Notes under the pieces: model-generated | Told to the model about the DNA's origin: nothing | What the model saw: the letters and a program-made list of their open reading frames with translations, nothing else | Databases searched by the model: none | Assembly: GCA_018268995.1 (NCBI GenBank) | Contig: JAFDVL010000063.1 | Location: 739 to 64,738 of the forward strand | Source of the DNA: Acidobacteriota bacterium | Lineage (GTDB): Bacteria > Acidobacteriota > Blastocatellia > RBC074 | Reading direction: 5' to 3' | DNA length: 64,000 bases | Part shown: one piece after another, positions 33,995 through 41,973 of the stretch | Layout of the letters: the number at the start of each line of letters is the position of its first letter | How positions within the stretch are numbered: position 1 is the first letter of the stretch | Translations under genes and position numbers: made by a program

Positions 33995-34061
33995 AGTTTC
34001 GAGTCTTGTGTTTCGCGTTTCGCCGGATTCGCTCGAAATCCAGGACACGAAACACGAAACT
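33995..34061. repeat. Inverted repeat of reiterated words, element B
   Basis: Arms built of GTTTCG, GTGTTTCG and CGCGTTTCG words are mirrored by CGAAACACGAAACT. It lies directly 5' of the gltB ATG and so forms its untranslated leader. Confidence 0.6.
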
Positions 34062-34075
34062 AGATTTAAAAACCA

Positions 34076-34113
34076 AAAGCCTCAGCGATTTGTTTGTTTC
34101 GCTGAGGCTTTGA
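34076..34113 (-). terminator. Terminator-like hairpin in gltB leader region
   Basis: AAAGCCTCAGCGA and TCGCTGAGGCTTTT arms flank an A-rich loop. Both strands have T-rich flanks. If transcription of gltB starts upstream, this would attenuate it. Confidence 0.55.
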
Positions 34114-34594
34114 TTGGGTTTCTGAGTTGAATTCAGAATCTAACTTTTGCCATCAGCTACCGAAATGTCTTTTGCTTTCAGAAGTGCGAGGGAACAAGAT
34201 TTTACCTCGCGTTTCAAGAGCCGGGATGCGAGCGGCGGCAAGCTAATTATATTTGATTTGGAGCACAACAAAGCGGCTACCGGAACTGGATTTACAAAGT
34301 TACAATTGGTCATAACCCTGGCCAAAATACTCGCAGCAATTTTTTTCGGATGCTAGTAGATGGAATCAGTAGTCAGTGAATACATGAGCGCCGAAATATA
34401 CGCGAAGCCTCCTGGTTTGTCCAATGAGTTTCATTTATCCGCTGATAAATTTGGCTTATTTTGCACATCGCTTTGCTTTTCCAACAGCATGGGAGTACAA
34501 GCTTCAGCTTGGTTTTTGGCCTCTTTACCACAAGAACCCATCTGAAACTTGTACTCCATGCTTACACTTCCTAAAGATTTCTAAGGAGCAACTG
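34114..34594. other. Intergenic region gltB / M20 peptidase
   Basis: About 480 bases between divergent genes. It holds the repeat at 34487-34561. No other gene or promoter was recognised. Confidence 0.4.
34487..34561. repeat. GGGAGYRCA inverted repeat, copy at 34.5 kb
   Basis: GCATGGGAGTACAAGCTTCAG on the left is mirrored on the right with two differences. The inner sequence CAAGCTTCAGCTTG is itself palindromic, like the cores of the copies at 46372, 50119 and 51679. Confidence 0.7.
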
Positions 34595-35941
34595 ATGCCG
34601 AACAAAAACTTTTTTTGGTCACCGATTTGCAGCCTGATTTTGTGTGTCGCTGCCACTGCGCAAACCGTAAAAATTGATGACCTACTGACTAAAGAACTGG
34701 CCACGCTGGTCACAACGTATAAATCCCTGCACGCCAATCCTGAATTGTCCGGGCGTGAAGAAAAAACCGCTGCACTGGTGGCCAAAGAATTACGCTCGCT
34801 CGGCTACGAAGTCACAGAACGGATAGGAAAATACGATGCCCCAGGGATGGCCGGATATGGCGTAGTGGCATTGATGAAGAATGGTGCCGGGCCAACTGTG
34901 CTGGTGCGGGCTGATATGGATGGGTTACCCGTGGAAGAGAAAACCGGCTTACCCTACGCCAGCAAAGTCAAAACCAAAAATGACGCAGGGCAGGATGTGA
35001 ATGTCATGCACGCTTGCGGTCACGATGTGCATGTGGCTTCGCTGTTGACGACCGCCAAATTACTGGCACAAATGAAAGATCAATGGAAAGGCACCTTAAT
35101 GCTGGTCGCGCAGCCCGCCGAAGAAACCGTGATGGGCGCAAAAGCGATGGTGAGTGATGGCTTGTACACGCGCTTTCCCAAGCCCGATTATTTACTTGGC
35201 TTGCATGCAATGGGCGGGACTGCCGGGACGGTTGGGTACGCTTCCGGTTACTTTATGGCAAGCGCCGACATGGTAGACATCACAGTGCGTGGCATAGGCG
35301 GGCATGGTTCGCGGCCTGAAGCGACGAAAGACCCGGTCGTTATTGCCGCACAGATCATCCTCGCGCTGCAAACCATCATCAGCCGTGAAAACTCTCCGCT
35401 TGATCCGGCAGTCGTAACCGTTGGCGCAATTCACGGCGGCACGAAGCACAACATCATTCCCGACGATGTGCATTTGCAATTGACGGTCAGAACTTACAAA
35501 TCTGAAGTGCGCAAAAATGTACTGGCTGCAATTGAACGCATCGCAAAAGGCGTGGCACTGACCGCAGGCGTTCCGGCGAATCTTGCGCCGATTATCAAAG
35601 TTGGCGCGGTCAATGCTCCGGCCACATACAACAATCCAGCGCTGACAGCTCGGCTTGGCTCGGTGCTGGAAAAAACGCTTGGTACAAACAACGTGACGAA
35701 AGTCCCGCCAGTTATGGGAAGCGAAGATTTCGGCTATTTCGGGCTGGATGACAATCAGATTCCAGGCTTCTACTTTTATGTCGGCGTGTATTCACCCGCG
35801 CAGGTGGCAGAAAGCCTGAAGACGGGCACACAACTGCCAAGCAATCATTCCAGCCTATTCGCGCCGCCTGATCCTGAACCAACGCTCAGAACCGCAGTGA
35901 AAGCAATGACTGCTGTCGTGTTGGATGTGATGAAGAAATAG
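34595..35941 (+). CDS. Secreted M20 amidohydrolase (HmrA/hippurate-hydrolase type)
   Basis: A 448-residue zinc amidohydrolase with a signal peptide (about 1-23, ending ATAQ). Motifs: VRADMDGLPVEEKTGLP, the metal-ligand MHACGHDVHVA, QPAEE, the dimerisation-domain loop IRGxG-like (VRGIGGHGSRPE), and the C-terminal GSEDFGYF. The ATG at 34595 has AAGGAG six bases upstream, whereas earlier in-frame starts cross the repeat. It probably removes acyl or amino-acid groups from small amides in the periplasm; exact substrate unknown. Confidence 0.9.
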   Translation: MPNKNFFWSPICSLILCVAATAQTVKIDDLLTKELATLVTTYKSLHANPELSGREEKTAALVAKELRSLGYEVTERIGKYDAPGMAGYGVVALMKNGAGPTVLVRADMDGLPVEEKTGLPYASKVKTKNDAGQDVNVMHACGHDVHVASLLTTAKLLAQMKDQWKGTLMLVAQPAEETVMGAKAMVSDGLYTRFPKPDYLLGLHAMGGTAGTVGYASGYFMASADMVDITVRGIGGHGSRPEATKDPVVIAAQIILALQTIISRENSPLDPAVVTVGAIHGGTKHNIIPDDVHLQLTVRTYKSEVRKNVLAAIERIAKGVALTAGVPANLAPIIKVGAVNAPATYNNPALTARLGSVLEKTLGTNNVTKVPPVMGSEDFGYFGLDDNQIPGFYFYVGVYSPAQVAESLKTGTQLPSNHSSLFAPPDPEPTLRTAVKAMTAVVLDVMKK

Positions 35942-35972
35942 ACGAGGGCGGATTCGTGCCGATAGAAAAAAG

Positions 35973-36031
35973 TACCGCGACTGGTAGAGAGCGCCGCCCC
36001 AAAAGTCAGAAGCTCTTTACCGGTCGCGGTA
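35973..36031. terminator. Bidirectional hairpin between convergent genes
   Basis: TACCGCGACTGGTAGAGAGC and its near-perfect complement lie between the M20 and dehydrogenase stops. The stem is long but T-tracts are weak. Confidence 0.5.
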
Positions 36032-36042
36032 TTGATTTGGTC

Positions 36043-37128
36043 TTAATATCCACGGGCTTTATCTACGACATTCATCAGTGGCAACCCGTGGCTGTAGCGA
36101 CGAACGTTTTCGGCGACGAGTGCAACCAACCGAACCTGACGCATTGGTGCAACGCCAGAATTGTGCGGTGTGATGACAAGGTTCGGACAGTCCCAAAACG
36201 GATGATCGGAGGGCAGCGGTTCCGGCGTAGTCGCATCCAATCCGGCCCCAGCGATACGTTTTTCCTTCAAAGCACGAACCAACGCATCGTTATCTACTAA
36301 GCCGCCCCGCGATACATTGATAAAATATGCACTCGGTTTCATCTTGCTGAACACCGCGTCATTGAACATCTTGTTTGTGATCTTCGTGTGGGGCGCAGCA
36401 CTCATCAGCACATCCACTTGCGGAACCATTTCCATCAGCCAATCCGGGTCGTGTAATTCGGCGACGAAATCGGGCTTCGGCAAGGGCTTCGCATCCGTCG
36501 CAAGAACGTGCATTTCAAAGCCATAGTGCAATCGCCGCGCGGTCTCTGTCCCAATTCCGCCCATTCCGACGAGGCCAATGGTTTTGTGATACAGATCAAT
36601 CAGCGGCACATCCGCATTTTTATATTTGCGCTCCTTAAAAGCCGGAATGGAAGTTTGCGTCAACCCACGCGTCAGGCTGAGCAATAAGCCAATCGCTGAT
36701 TCCGCAATCACAGGTGCAAACACACGCTGCATGTTTGTCAGCGTGCTGGGATGTTCCATCAACTCTTTCGGCAATGATTCAACGCCAGCCGCCCAGGTTT
36801 GCACCCACTTGAGTTTTTTTGCTGCTGCCATCGTTTCTTTATCCACGACGCCAAGAATAACTTCGGCATCGGCGACGTGGTTGCGCAACTCAGCCCGGCT
36901 CGACACCATTTTGAGTTCGATGTTTTTGCCAGCGGCACGAATCTTTTCGATCTCTTCAGGCGTGAGCTTCTCTGCGCAGACGATTTTGATGGGATCACCG
37001 TTCGGTTTGGTTTCAACGATGCGGTGATTTGGCACGACAACCGGATCATTGCCGGGCAAGGTTGCTACTGCCCCGGTCGTTGCAGCACCAGCAAGAAAAT
37101 TGCGACGAGAAATGTTGTCATCAGACAT
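36043..37128 (-). CDS. Tat-exported D-2-hydroxyacid dehydrogenase
   Basis: A 361-residue NAD(P)-dependent D-isomer-specific 2-hydroxyacid dehydrogenase: GMGGIGTETARRL cofactor motif, NVSRGGLVDNDAL with the catalytic Arg region, and ITPHNSG with the catalytic His. The N-terminus SRRNFLAGAATTGAVATLPG is a twin-arginine signal, unusual for this normally cytoplasmic family but sensible for export with bound cofactor. It follows the MOSC gene on the same strand with 80 nt between. Substrate unknown. Confidence 0.88.
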   Translation of the reverse strand: MSDDNISRRNFLAGAATTGAVATLPGNDPVVVPNHRIVETKPNGDPIKIVCAEKLTPEEIEKIRAAGKNIELKMVSSRAELRNHVADAEVILGVVDKETMAAAKKLKWVQTWAAGVESLPKELMEHPSTLTNMQRVFAPVIAESAIGLLLSLTRGLTQTSIPAFKERKYKNADVPLIDLYHKTIGLVGMGGIGTETARRLHYGFEMHVLATDAKPLPKPDFVAELHDPDWLMEMVPQVDVLMSAAPHTKITNKMFNDAVFSKMKPSAYFINVSRGGLVDNDALVRALKEKRIAGAGLDATTPEPLPSDHPFWDCPNLVITPHNSGVAPMRQVRLVALVAENVRRYSHGLPLMNVVDKARGY

Positions 37129-37208
37129 GCGAATTGCCTCCTGTTTGGTTGGTTAGGTGGAACTGGGCATCGTGAAAATAGCGCGTAGATCATCGCGCCG
37201 CGCCATCT

Positions 37209-37859
37209 TTAATCCGAGAGATTTGCTTTTATGATTGAGCGAAAACGCTTCCGCCAGAATGGGGGCAATACAGATAAGGCCGCCGCTTTTTCGATCAACG
37301 ACGGATCTATAATTTGTCCCAGAAAGATTTGCACCACAGTAGCAATTGAGATTTCAGTTTGTTCTCGCTGCAAAAGTTCAATCTTATCTCCAGCACCAAG
37401 TTCTCCTTCTTCAATGACTGAAAAGTAAATCCCACTGCGACCCCTATGCAAAAAACGCTCAATGATGTCGTCACGATTGAACTTGGCCGCCAGTTTGTAG
37501 CAGGGCAAACGCGGCTGTGTCACCATCAAGATGCTGGAGCCCATGCGAAAGTGATCCCCGACAAAAGCGGCGTCTTCGCTTAAACCTTGTGTGGTTAGAT
37601 TCTCGCCGAATTTTCCCCAGGCAAATTCAACGTCCGGCAATTCTTCGCGCCAGAAATCGTAATGCTCGGATGCGTAGGCGTAGACAGCTTTGGCAGCGCC
37701 GCCATGCACTGACAAGTCGGCCTGCCGGTCGCCGTCAAGATTATGCTTTCTGACGGCAACGCGGCCTGCAATCGGTTCTTTGAAAATCCCTGTCGAGACA
37801 ACTCGATCTTTCCAACAGATTTCACGAGGTTGAGCGACATTGACAGAAATCAGTTTCAT
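37209..37859 (-). CDS. MOSC-domain protein (YiiM-like)
   Basis: A 216-residue MOSC-domain protein with the C-terminal 3-alpha extension, as in YiiM. VAVRKHNLDGDRQADLSVHG and YGKFGEN-like (WGKFGENLTT) motifs are visible, and the conserved Cys is in QPRLPCYKLA. Such proteins bind the molybdenum cofactor and reduce N-hydroxylated compounds. It lies 10 nt downstream of the S9 peptidase gene and is likely cotranscribed. Confidence 0.9.
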   Translation of the reverse strand: MKLISVNVAQPREICWKDRVVSTGIFKEPIAGRVAVRKHNLDGDRQADLSVHGGAAKAVYAYASEHYDFWREELPDVEFAWGKFGENLTTQGLSEDAAFVGDHFRMGSSILMVTQPRLPCYKLAAKFNRDDIIERFLHRGRSGIYFSVIEEGELGAGDKIELLQREQTEISIATVVQIFLGQIIDPSLIEKAAALSVLPPFWRKRFRSIIKANLSD

Positions 37860-37869
37860 ACAAACCTCT

Positions 37870-39945
37870 TTACTTCTGACTCGTCGCCGTGCCTGTTGTC
37901 GTTGCCGTCGAAGCCTTCTTCAAATACTTGTCGTACCAGGCAATGTAACGCTCATACCGATCCCGCACATAAGTGGGTCGCTGGATGCCGTGGAACTCAT
38001 TTGGGTAAATGATGAGTTGCGTATCAATGCCGAGGCTGCGCAAGGCCTGATACATTTGCTCGCTACCGGAAATCGGCACATTGAAATCTTTCTCGCCGCA
38101 CAAGAACAACGTGGGTGTCTTGATGCGATCCGCGTGCAGGAACGGATACGACAGCTTTTGATAGATTTCCCAGGATTTCGGATTCCACGGCGGGCCGATT
38201 TCGTTGTCGTACTGGATGATGTAATGATCCGTGCCGTAATACGAAACCGTGAATGCGGTGCCTGCGCCGCTGGTCGCTACCTTAAAACGTGTGTCGCTGG
38301 CAATCAGATAATCAGTCAGAATCCCGCCGTAGCTCCAACCTCCGACGCCCAAACGATCAGGATCGGCGACGCCCATTTTGATAATGTGATCTACGCCCGC
38401 GTGCAAATCCTCAACTTCATAATGCCCCCAATCGGCAGCAATCGCCCGCGAGAATTTTTGTCCACGGCCTGAACTGCCGCGATAGTTGACCGCCAGCACG
38501 GCATAACCATTCGCCGCGAACAGTTGCCGCTCGGTGCTGAAAGAATGCTGATCCTGCGCGTTTGGCCCGCCGTGGATGCGCAATAAAAACGGGACTTTTG
38601 TCCCCTTCACATAACCGACAGGATAGGTTAGCAATCCGTGGACTTCCGTTCCATCTTTGCTTTTGAAGCTAACCTCTTCCGTCTGTCCCAGGTCTAATTC
38701 GGCAAACAGTTCATCATTGCGATGCGTCAGTTGTCGTAGCTTGCCGTTTTCAAAGGCGTGGACTTCGTTGTACTTCGTATCGCCACCAGACAGCACGCAG
38801 GAACACTTGCCCGCCGTCTCCCAATTGGACACAACAACCGGAGGCGCAAGCAACCGATCTATTTTGCCGCTGGCCAGATTTACTTGTGCCGGATAAACCG
38901 AGCGATTATCCGTGACTAAAAAGCGAATTGCTTTGCCGTCAGCCGTGAATTGCGGCCCCGAAACGCCACGATCCAACGCTTCGACGGAGGGAACACGTTT
39001 GGGCGCAGCGCTGCCGTCTGACGCGACCAAGACCAGATGCGACATGCTGTACGCGTTCCATTTCTTCTCGTCCCCTTCAAGAAACGTGATCCACTTGCCG
39101 TCAGGACTCCATTCCGCGCGACCACGTCCGACGCGATTTTCGGCGGTGGTTAGCAGCTTTTCTGTCGCGCTTGCTTTTGCTTCGGCGACGAACAATTGCC
39201 CGTCTGGATCACGATCCGGGTCTGCCGCGTGATTGCTGATGAAGGCGATGCGCGTGCCATCGGGCGACCACGACGGTGCGGTTTCGTCCCATTTGCCCGT
39301 CGTCAATCGCTCCAGTTTTTTCGTCGCAATATCAAAGAGGTAAATGTAGCTGTGACGACCAGAAATCAAATATCCCTGAACGTCCTGTTTGAATTTGTAG
39401 CGATCCAGCACGATGGGTTTCGGCGGTTTCGGCTTGCCTCCCGCAGCCTGTGCGGCGGCGTTGGCTTCTGCGTCAGGATCAGGATCACCAATCACTAAGG
39501 CCAGTCGTTTGGAATCGGGCGACCATTCGTAGCTTTGCAGGCGGCCTTTGACCTCTGTGAGCTGAAATGCCTCGCCACCATTGCGATCCAGCAACCAGAC
39601 CTGATTGCCTTTGGCCGGGCCGGGCCGCGACGACGTGAAGGCGAGATATTTACCGTCAGGACTCCAACGCGGCGACGATTCGCTTTCCTGCCCAGCGGTA
39701 ATTTGGCGTTCGCCTTTGCCATCAAATCCGACCATCCAAATATGCGAAACACCCTTGTCTTCTTTGGCATCAATGGACGAGACCACATATGCCACAGCCT
39801 GCCCCTCTGGCGAGCATTGCGCATCGCGCACTTCGCGCAATCGTGGCAAATCATCCAGCTTCAAGGGGCGTTTGGTTTGTGCGGGTAAAGCAACAACCAG
39901 CAAAAGGATCAAAAACAAAGTTTGCGATAGACGAGTTAGGGACAT
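37870..39945 (-). CDS. Secreted S9 family peptidase (acylaminoacyl-peptidase-like)
   Basis: A 691-residue serine peptidase with a signal peptide (about 1-23). The N-terminal half is a beta-propeller with TolB-like repeats (SPRWSPDGKYLAFTS, APSWSPDGTRIAFIS, RAEWSPDGKWITFL). The C-terminal alpha/beta-hydrolase has nucleophile Ser in GGWSYGG, Asp in GEKDFNVP and His in NEFHGI. It acts on peptides in the periplasm. The gene lies about 115 bp downstream of the DUF692 partner gene. Confidence 0.95.
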   Translation of the reverse strand: MSLTRLSQTLFLILLLVVALPAQTKRPLKLDDLPRLREVRDAQCSPEGQAVAYVVSSIDAKEDKGVSHIWMVGFDGKGERQITAGQESESSPRWSPDGKYLAFTSSRPGPAKGNQVWLLDRNGGEAFQLTEVKGRLQSYEWSPDSKRLALVIGDPDPDAEANAAAQAAGGKPKPPKPIVLDRYKFKQDVQGYLISGRHSYIYLFDIATKKLERLTTGKWDETAPSWSPDGTRIAFISNHAADPDRDPDGQLFVAEAKASATEKLLTTAENRVGRGRAEWSPDGKWITFLEGDEKKWNAYSMSHLVLVASDGSAAPKRVPSVEALDRGVSGPQFTADGKAIRFLVTDNRSVYPAQVNLASGKIDRLLAPPVVVSNWETAGKCSCVLSGGDTKYNEVHAFENGKLRQLTHRNDELFAELDLGQTEEVSFKSKDGTEVHGLLTYPVGYVKGTKVPFLLRIHGGPNAQDQHSFSTERQLFAANGYAVLAVNYRGSSGRGQKFSRAIAADWGHYEVEDLHAGVDHIIKMGVADPDRLGVGGWSYGGILTDYLIASDTRFKVATSGAGTAFTVSYYGTDHYIIQYDNEIGPPWNPKSWEIYQKLSYPFLHADRIKTPTLFLCGEKDFNVPISGSEQMYQALRSLGIDTQLIIYPNEFHGIQRPTYVRDRYERYIAWYDKYLKKASTATTTGTATSQK

Positions 39946-40059
39946 GGTTCACCTCATGAAAATCGTAAGTCGAAATATTGAGAAGCGAGTAATTTCTGGA
40001 CTTTGGGGAATTCGTTTTATCGGAACGCGAATGACACCAATTCATCTGCATTCCAGGTC

Positions 40060-40923
40060 TCATTCAACAACCATCAGCACGCCACTCTCCAGCCATTCTG
40101 AAAGTGCTTCCTGCATTTGTATCGAAACGGTTTTGGTGGCACCGGGTTTCGTCAGGAGACTTTTGATTTCCACTGGGCGACGCGCTTCGTAAAGCAATAG
40201 GAAAGATGCTCGGTCAATATTGGTCAGCGAAATGCCCGACGTTCCCGGACTAAAGAGCAAATAAACTTTTTTGAGCTGATCCACTTCGGGCAAGTCCACC
40301 AGACGCGGAGCATCTTCGCACAACGCCATTGCGGGCATCAGGCTCAGCTCAAATAAATAGCGTTCGACGTGCTGAATAGTTTCAATGATATTGGCTTGAA
40401 AGCTGGCTACGCTGCAACCAGGGGCCAGCTTGACGCGCATTCGGTCGTGAATGTCAGCGGGCAATTCGCCCGGCGGTTCTTCACGTTCCAGCGAGCGACG
40501 ACAGGCCGCAATGGCTGCTTCCAATCGCACAACGTCGGAAATTTGCGGTGCCTTCCACGCTCCCTGGCGGCAACCCTCCAACAGGAATTCTGAAAAAGCG
40601 ATTCCCATCGAACCACGGTTCTGCACAGCGGTGTGAAAGAAATCGCTGGAAAAAAAGCGTTCCTGTGAGGCGAGAGAGCGCGTTTCTGCCAGTACAATCG
40701 TAGTCGAAATTTTATACTCTTCTGCCAGTGTCCGCAGGGTTCGCCTGCGCCTGAGGGCATCGTGTCGCCACGCGCGACGATCTATGCTGAGCAACTGCGC
40801 GCGTTCGCTTTCGGTCAACGTCAGGCGCGCCAATGCTTCGTCTGGATTTTGATGAACTGTGTTGACGAACGCTTCGTCAAAAAGCATTCGCACAACCAGC
40901 TTTTGCATTGTGTGATGACTCAT
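40060..40923 (-). CDS. Putative partner protein of DUF692 oxidase
   Basis: A 287-residue soluble protein. Its ATG overlaps the stop of the DUF692 gene (TAATG), so the two are translationally coupled. The N-terminal part (about 5-50: MLFDEAFVNTVHQNPDEALA, LTLTESERAQLLSIDRRAW) is a short helical module resembling Nif11/LigA-type leader-like domains. The rest is helical with a C-terminal winged-helix-like stretch (RASFLLLYEARRPVEIKSLL). DUF692 enzymes (MbnB, TglH, BufB type) act with a dedicated partner that binds the peptide substrate, and position suggests that role. I did not recognise the family itself. Confidence 0.65.
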   Translation of the reverse strand: MSHHTMQKLVVRMLFDEAFVNTVHQNPDEALARLTLTESERAQLLSIDRRAWRHDALRRRRTLRTLAEEYKISTTIVLAETRSLASQERFFSSDFFHTAVQNRGSMGIAFSEFLLEGCRQGAWKAPQISDVVRLEAAIAACRRSLEREEPPGELPADIHDRMRVKLAPGCSVASFQANIIETIQHVERYLFELSLMPAMALCEDAPRLVDLPEVDQLKKVYLLFSPGTSGISLTNIDRASFLLLYEARRPVEIKSLLTKPGATKTVSIQMQEALSEWLESGVLMVVE

Positions 40924-41810
40924 TACCCTTGCGCGGCCTCCGTCACAATCACCTTAAGAGGGAAAATCGTATTCAATTGCTCGAACACCGGAACGCATTC
41001 TTCCGGCGCGTTATGCTCGCATTCAAAGACAATCGCTTTCAGGTTTTTCGCACGCGGAATGACGTATTCCAAAATTTCCCACGTCGCGGGCAATGGTTCG
41101 GGCGAATGGTTATCCTCGATGTATTCATAACCATCAACCTGGGCATACGCTCCGCCTGCGACGTGCATTTCGACAATGCGATCCAGCGGAAAACTATTCA
41201 GCGCCGTCAGCGGAGGCAGGTTGCGCGTCTGCTGAAAGATGGCCAGATGCGCGCAGTCCAACAGGACGCCGCAATCGGCTCGTTCTGCGACCAACGCAAA
41301 GTAATCCAGAATGTGCAGGTCGCCCAGATATACGACCGACGGTGGGTTTTCAGGCAAACACAGAAAGCCCGTTTCAGCTTCGATTTGCTGGATGCTTTGG
41401 GCAGTTTCAATAGCTGATTCGCGACAGAGAATCGGTGGCATCAACATCCCATGCCCGCGTTCGCGCAGCCCGAAATGCCAGCGCCCGGCATCCCCGCACA
41501 GCCACGAAGCGTTGAGTTCCGTCGCCAATGCTTTGGTACGTTTCAGCCAGTTATGGTCCAGGTCTTCGCGCTCTTCCAGATTGATGTCCAGAAAATGATA
41601 TGTGGCAGGTAATTTGGCTGCTGCCCAACGCCGCACGCCATCGTCAAGGCCGCGTTCCAGGTCGCCGCCGTATTCGTAAAAGTGAATGAGATCAGGATAG
41701 TTCGCTTTCATCCATCCTGCATCAATGCCTTTCGCCGCGATATTGAACTCTCCTGAAATGCCAACGCCGAGTTTTGGCAGGTGTACAACGCGTTCGGAAA
41801 ATGTGCTCAT
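40923..41810 (-). CDS. DUF692 multinuclear non-heme iron oxidase
   Basis: A 295-residue TIM-barrel enzyme of the DUF692 family. Relatives such as MbnB and TglH modify cysteines of peptide substrates with a di- or tri-iron centre. Visible motifs are LGVGISGEFN at the N-terminus, the EYGGD and HFLDINLEER segments, LPENPP, GVLLDCAHLAIF and EMHVAGGAY, which carry the expected His, Asp and Glu ligands. No precursor peptide gene was found immediately upstream or downstream, so the substrate is unknown. Confidence 0.85.
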   Translation of the reverse strand: MSTFSERVVHLPKLGVGISGEFNIAAKGIDAGWMKANYPDLIHFYEYGGDLERGLDDGVRRWAAAKLPATYHFLDINLEEREDLDHNWLKRTKALATELNASWLCGDAGRWHFGLRERGHGMLMPPILCRESAIETAQSIQQIEAETGFLCLPENPPSVVYLGDLHILDYFALVAERADCGVLLDCAHLAIFQQTRNLPPLTALNSFPLDRIVEMHVAGGAYAQVDGYEYIEDNHSPEPLPATWEILEYVIPRAKNLKAIVFECEHNAPEECVPVFEQLNTIFPLKVIVTEAAQG

Positions 41811-41973
41811 GGCGTGGATTGTAATGAATATGCGAAAACTCTGACAAGCGCCCAGCCTCTGCCAGGCAGATTAGACTATTGGAAATCTAGTATGTTATTG
41901 TTCGCGCCTTCTCAAAAAATGGAATACCACGACAACCAATAGCATTACTTCATTGCAGGAAGGCAGGTGCGCC

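Noticed and set aside
34424..34594. Upstream extension of the M20 amidohydrolase frame
   Set aside because: It runs through the GGGAGTACAA repeat; ATG 34595 has a strong Shine-Dalgarno and begins a signal peptide.
39851..40063. A 70-codon minus-strand frame whose ATG overlaps the stop of the DUF692 partner (ATGA), considered as a peptide precursor
   Set aside because: It has few cysteines, no leader-like features and overlaps the S9 peptidase signal peptide in another frame. The overlap is probably chance, but conservation was not tested.
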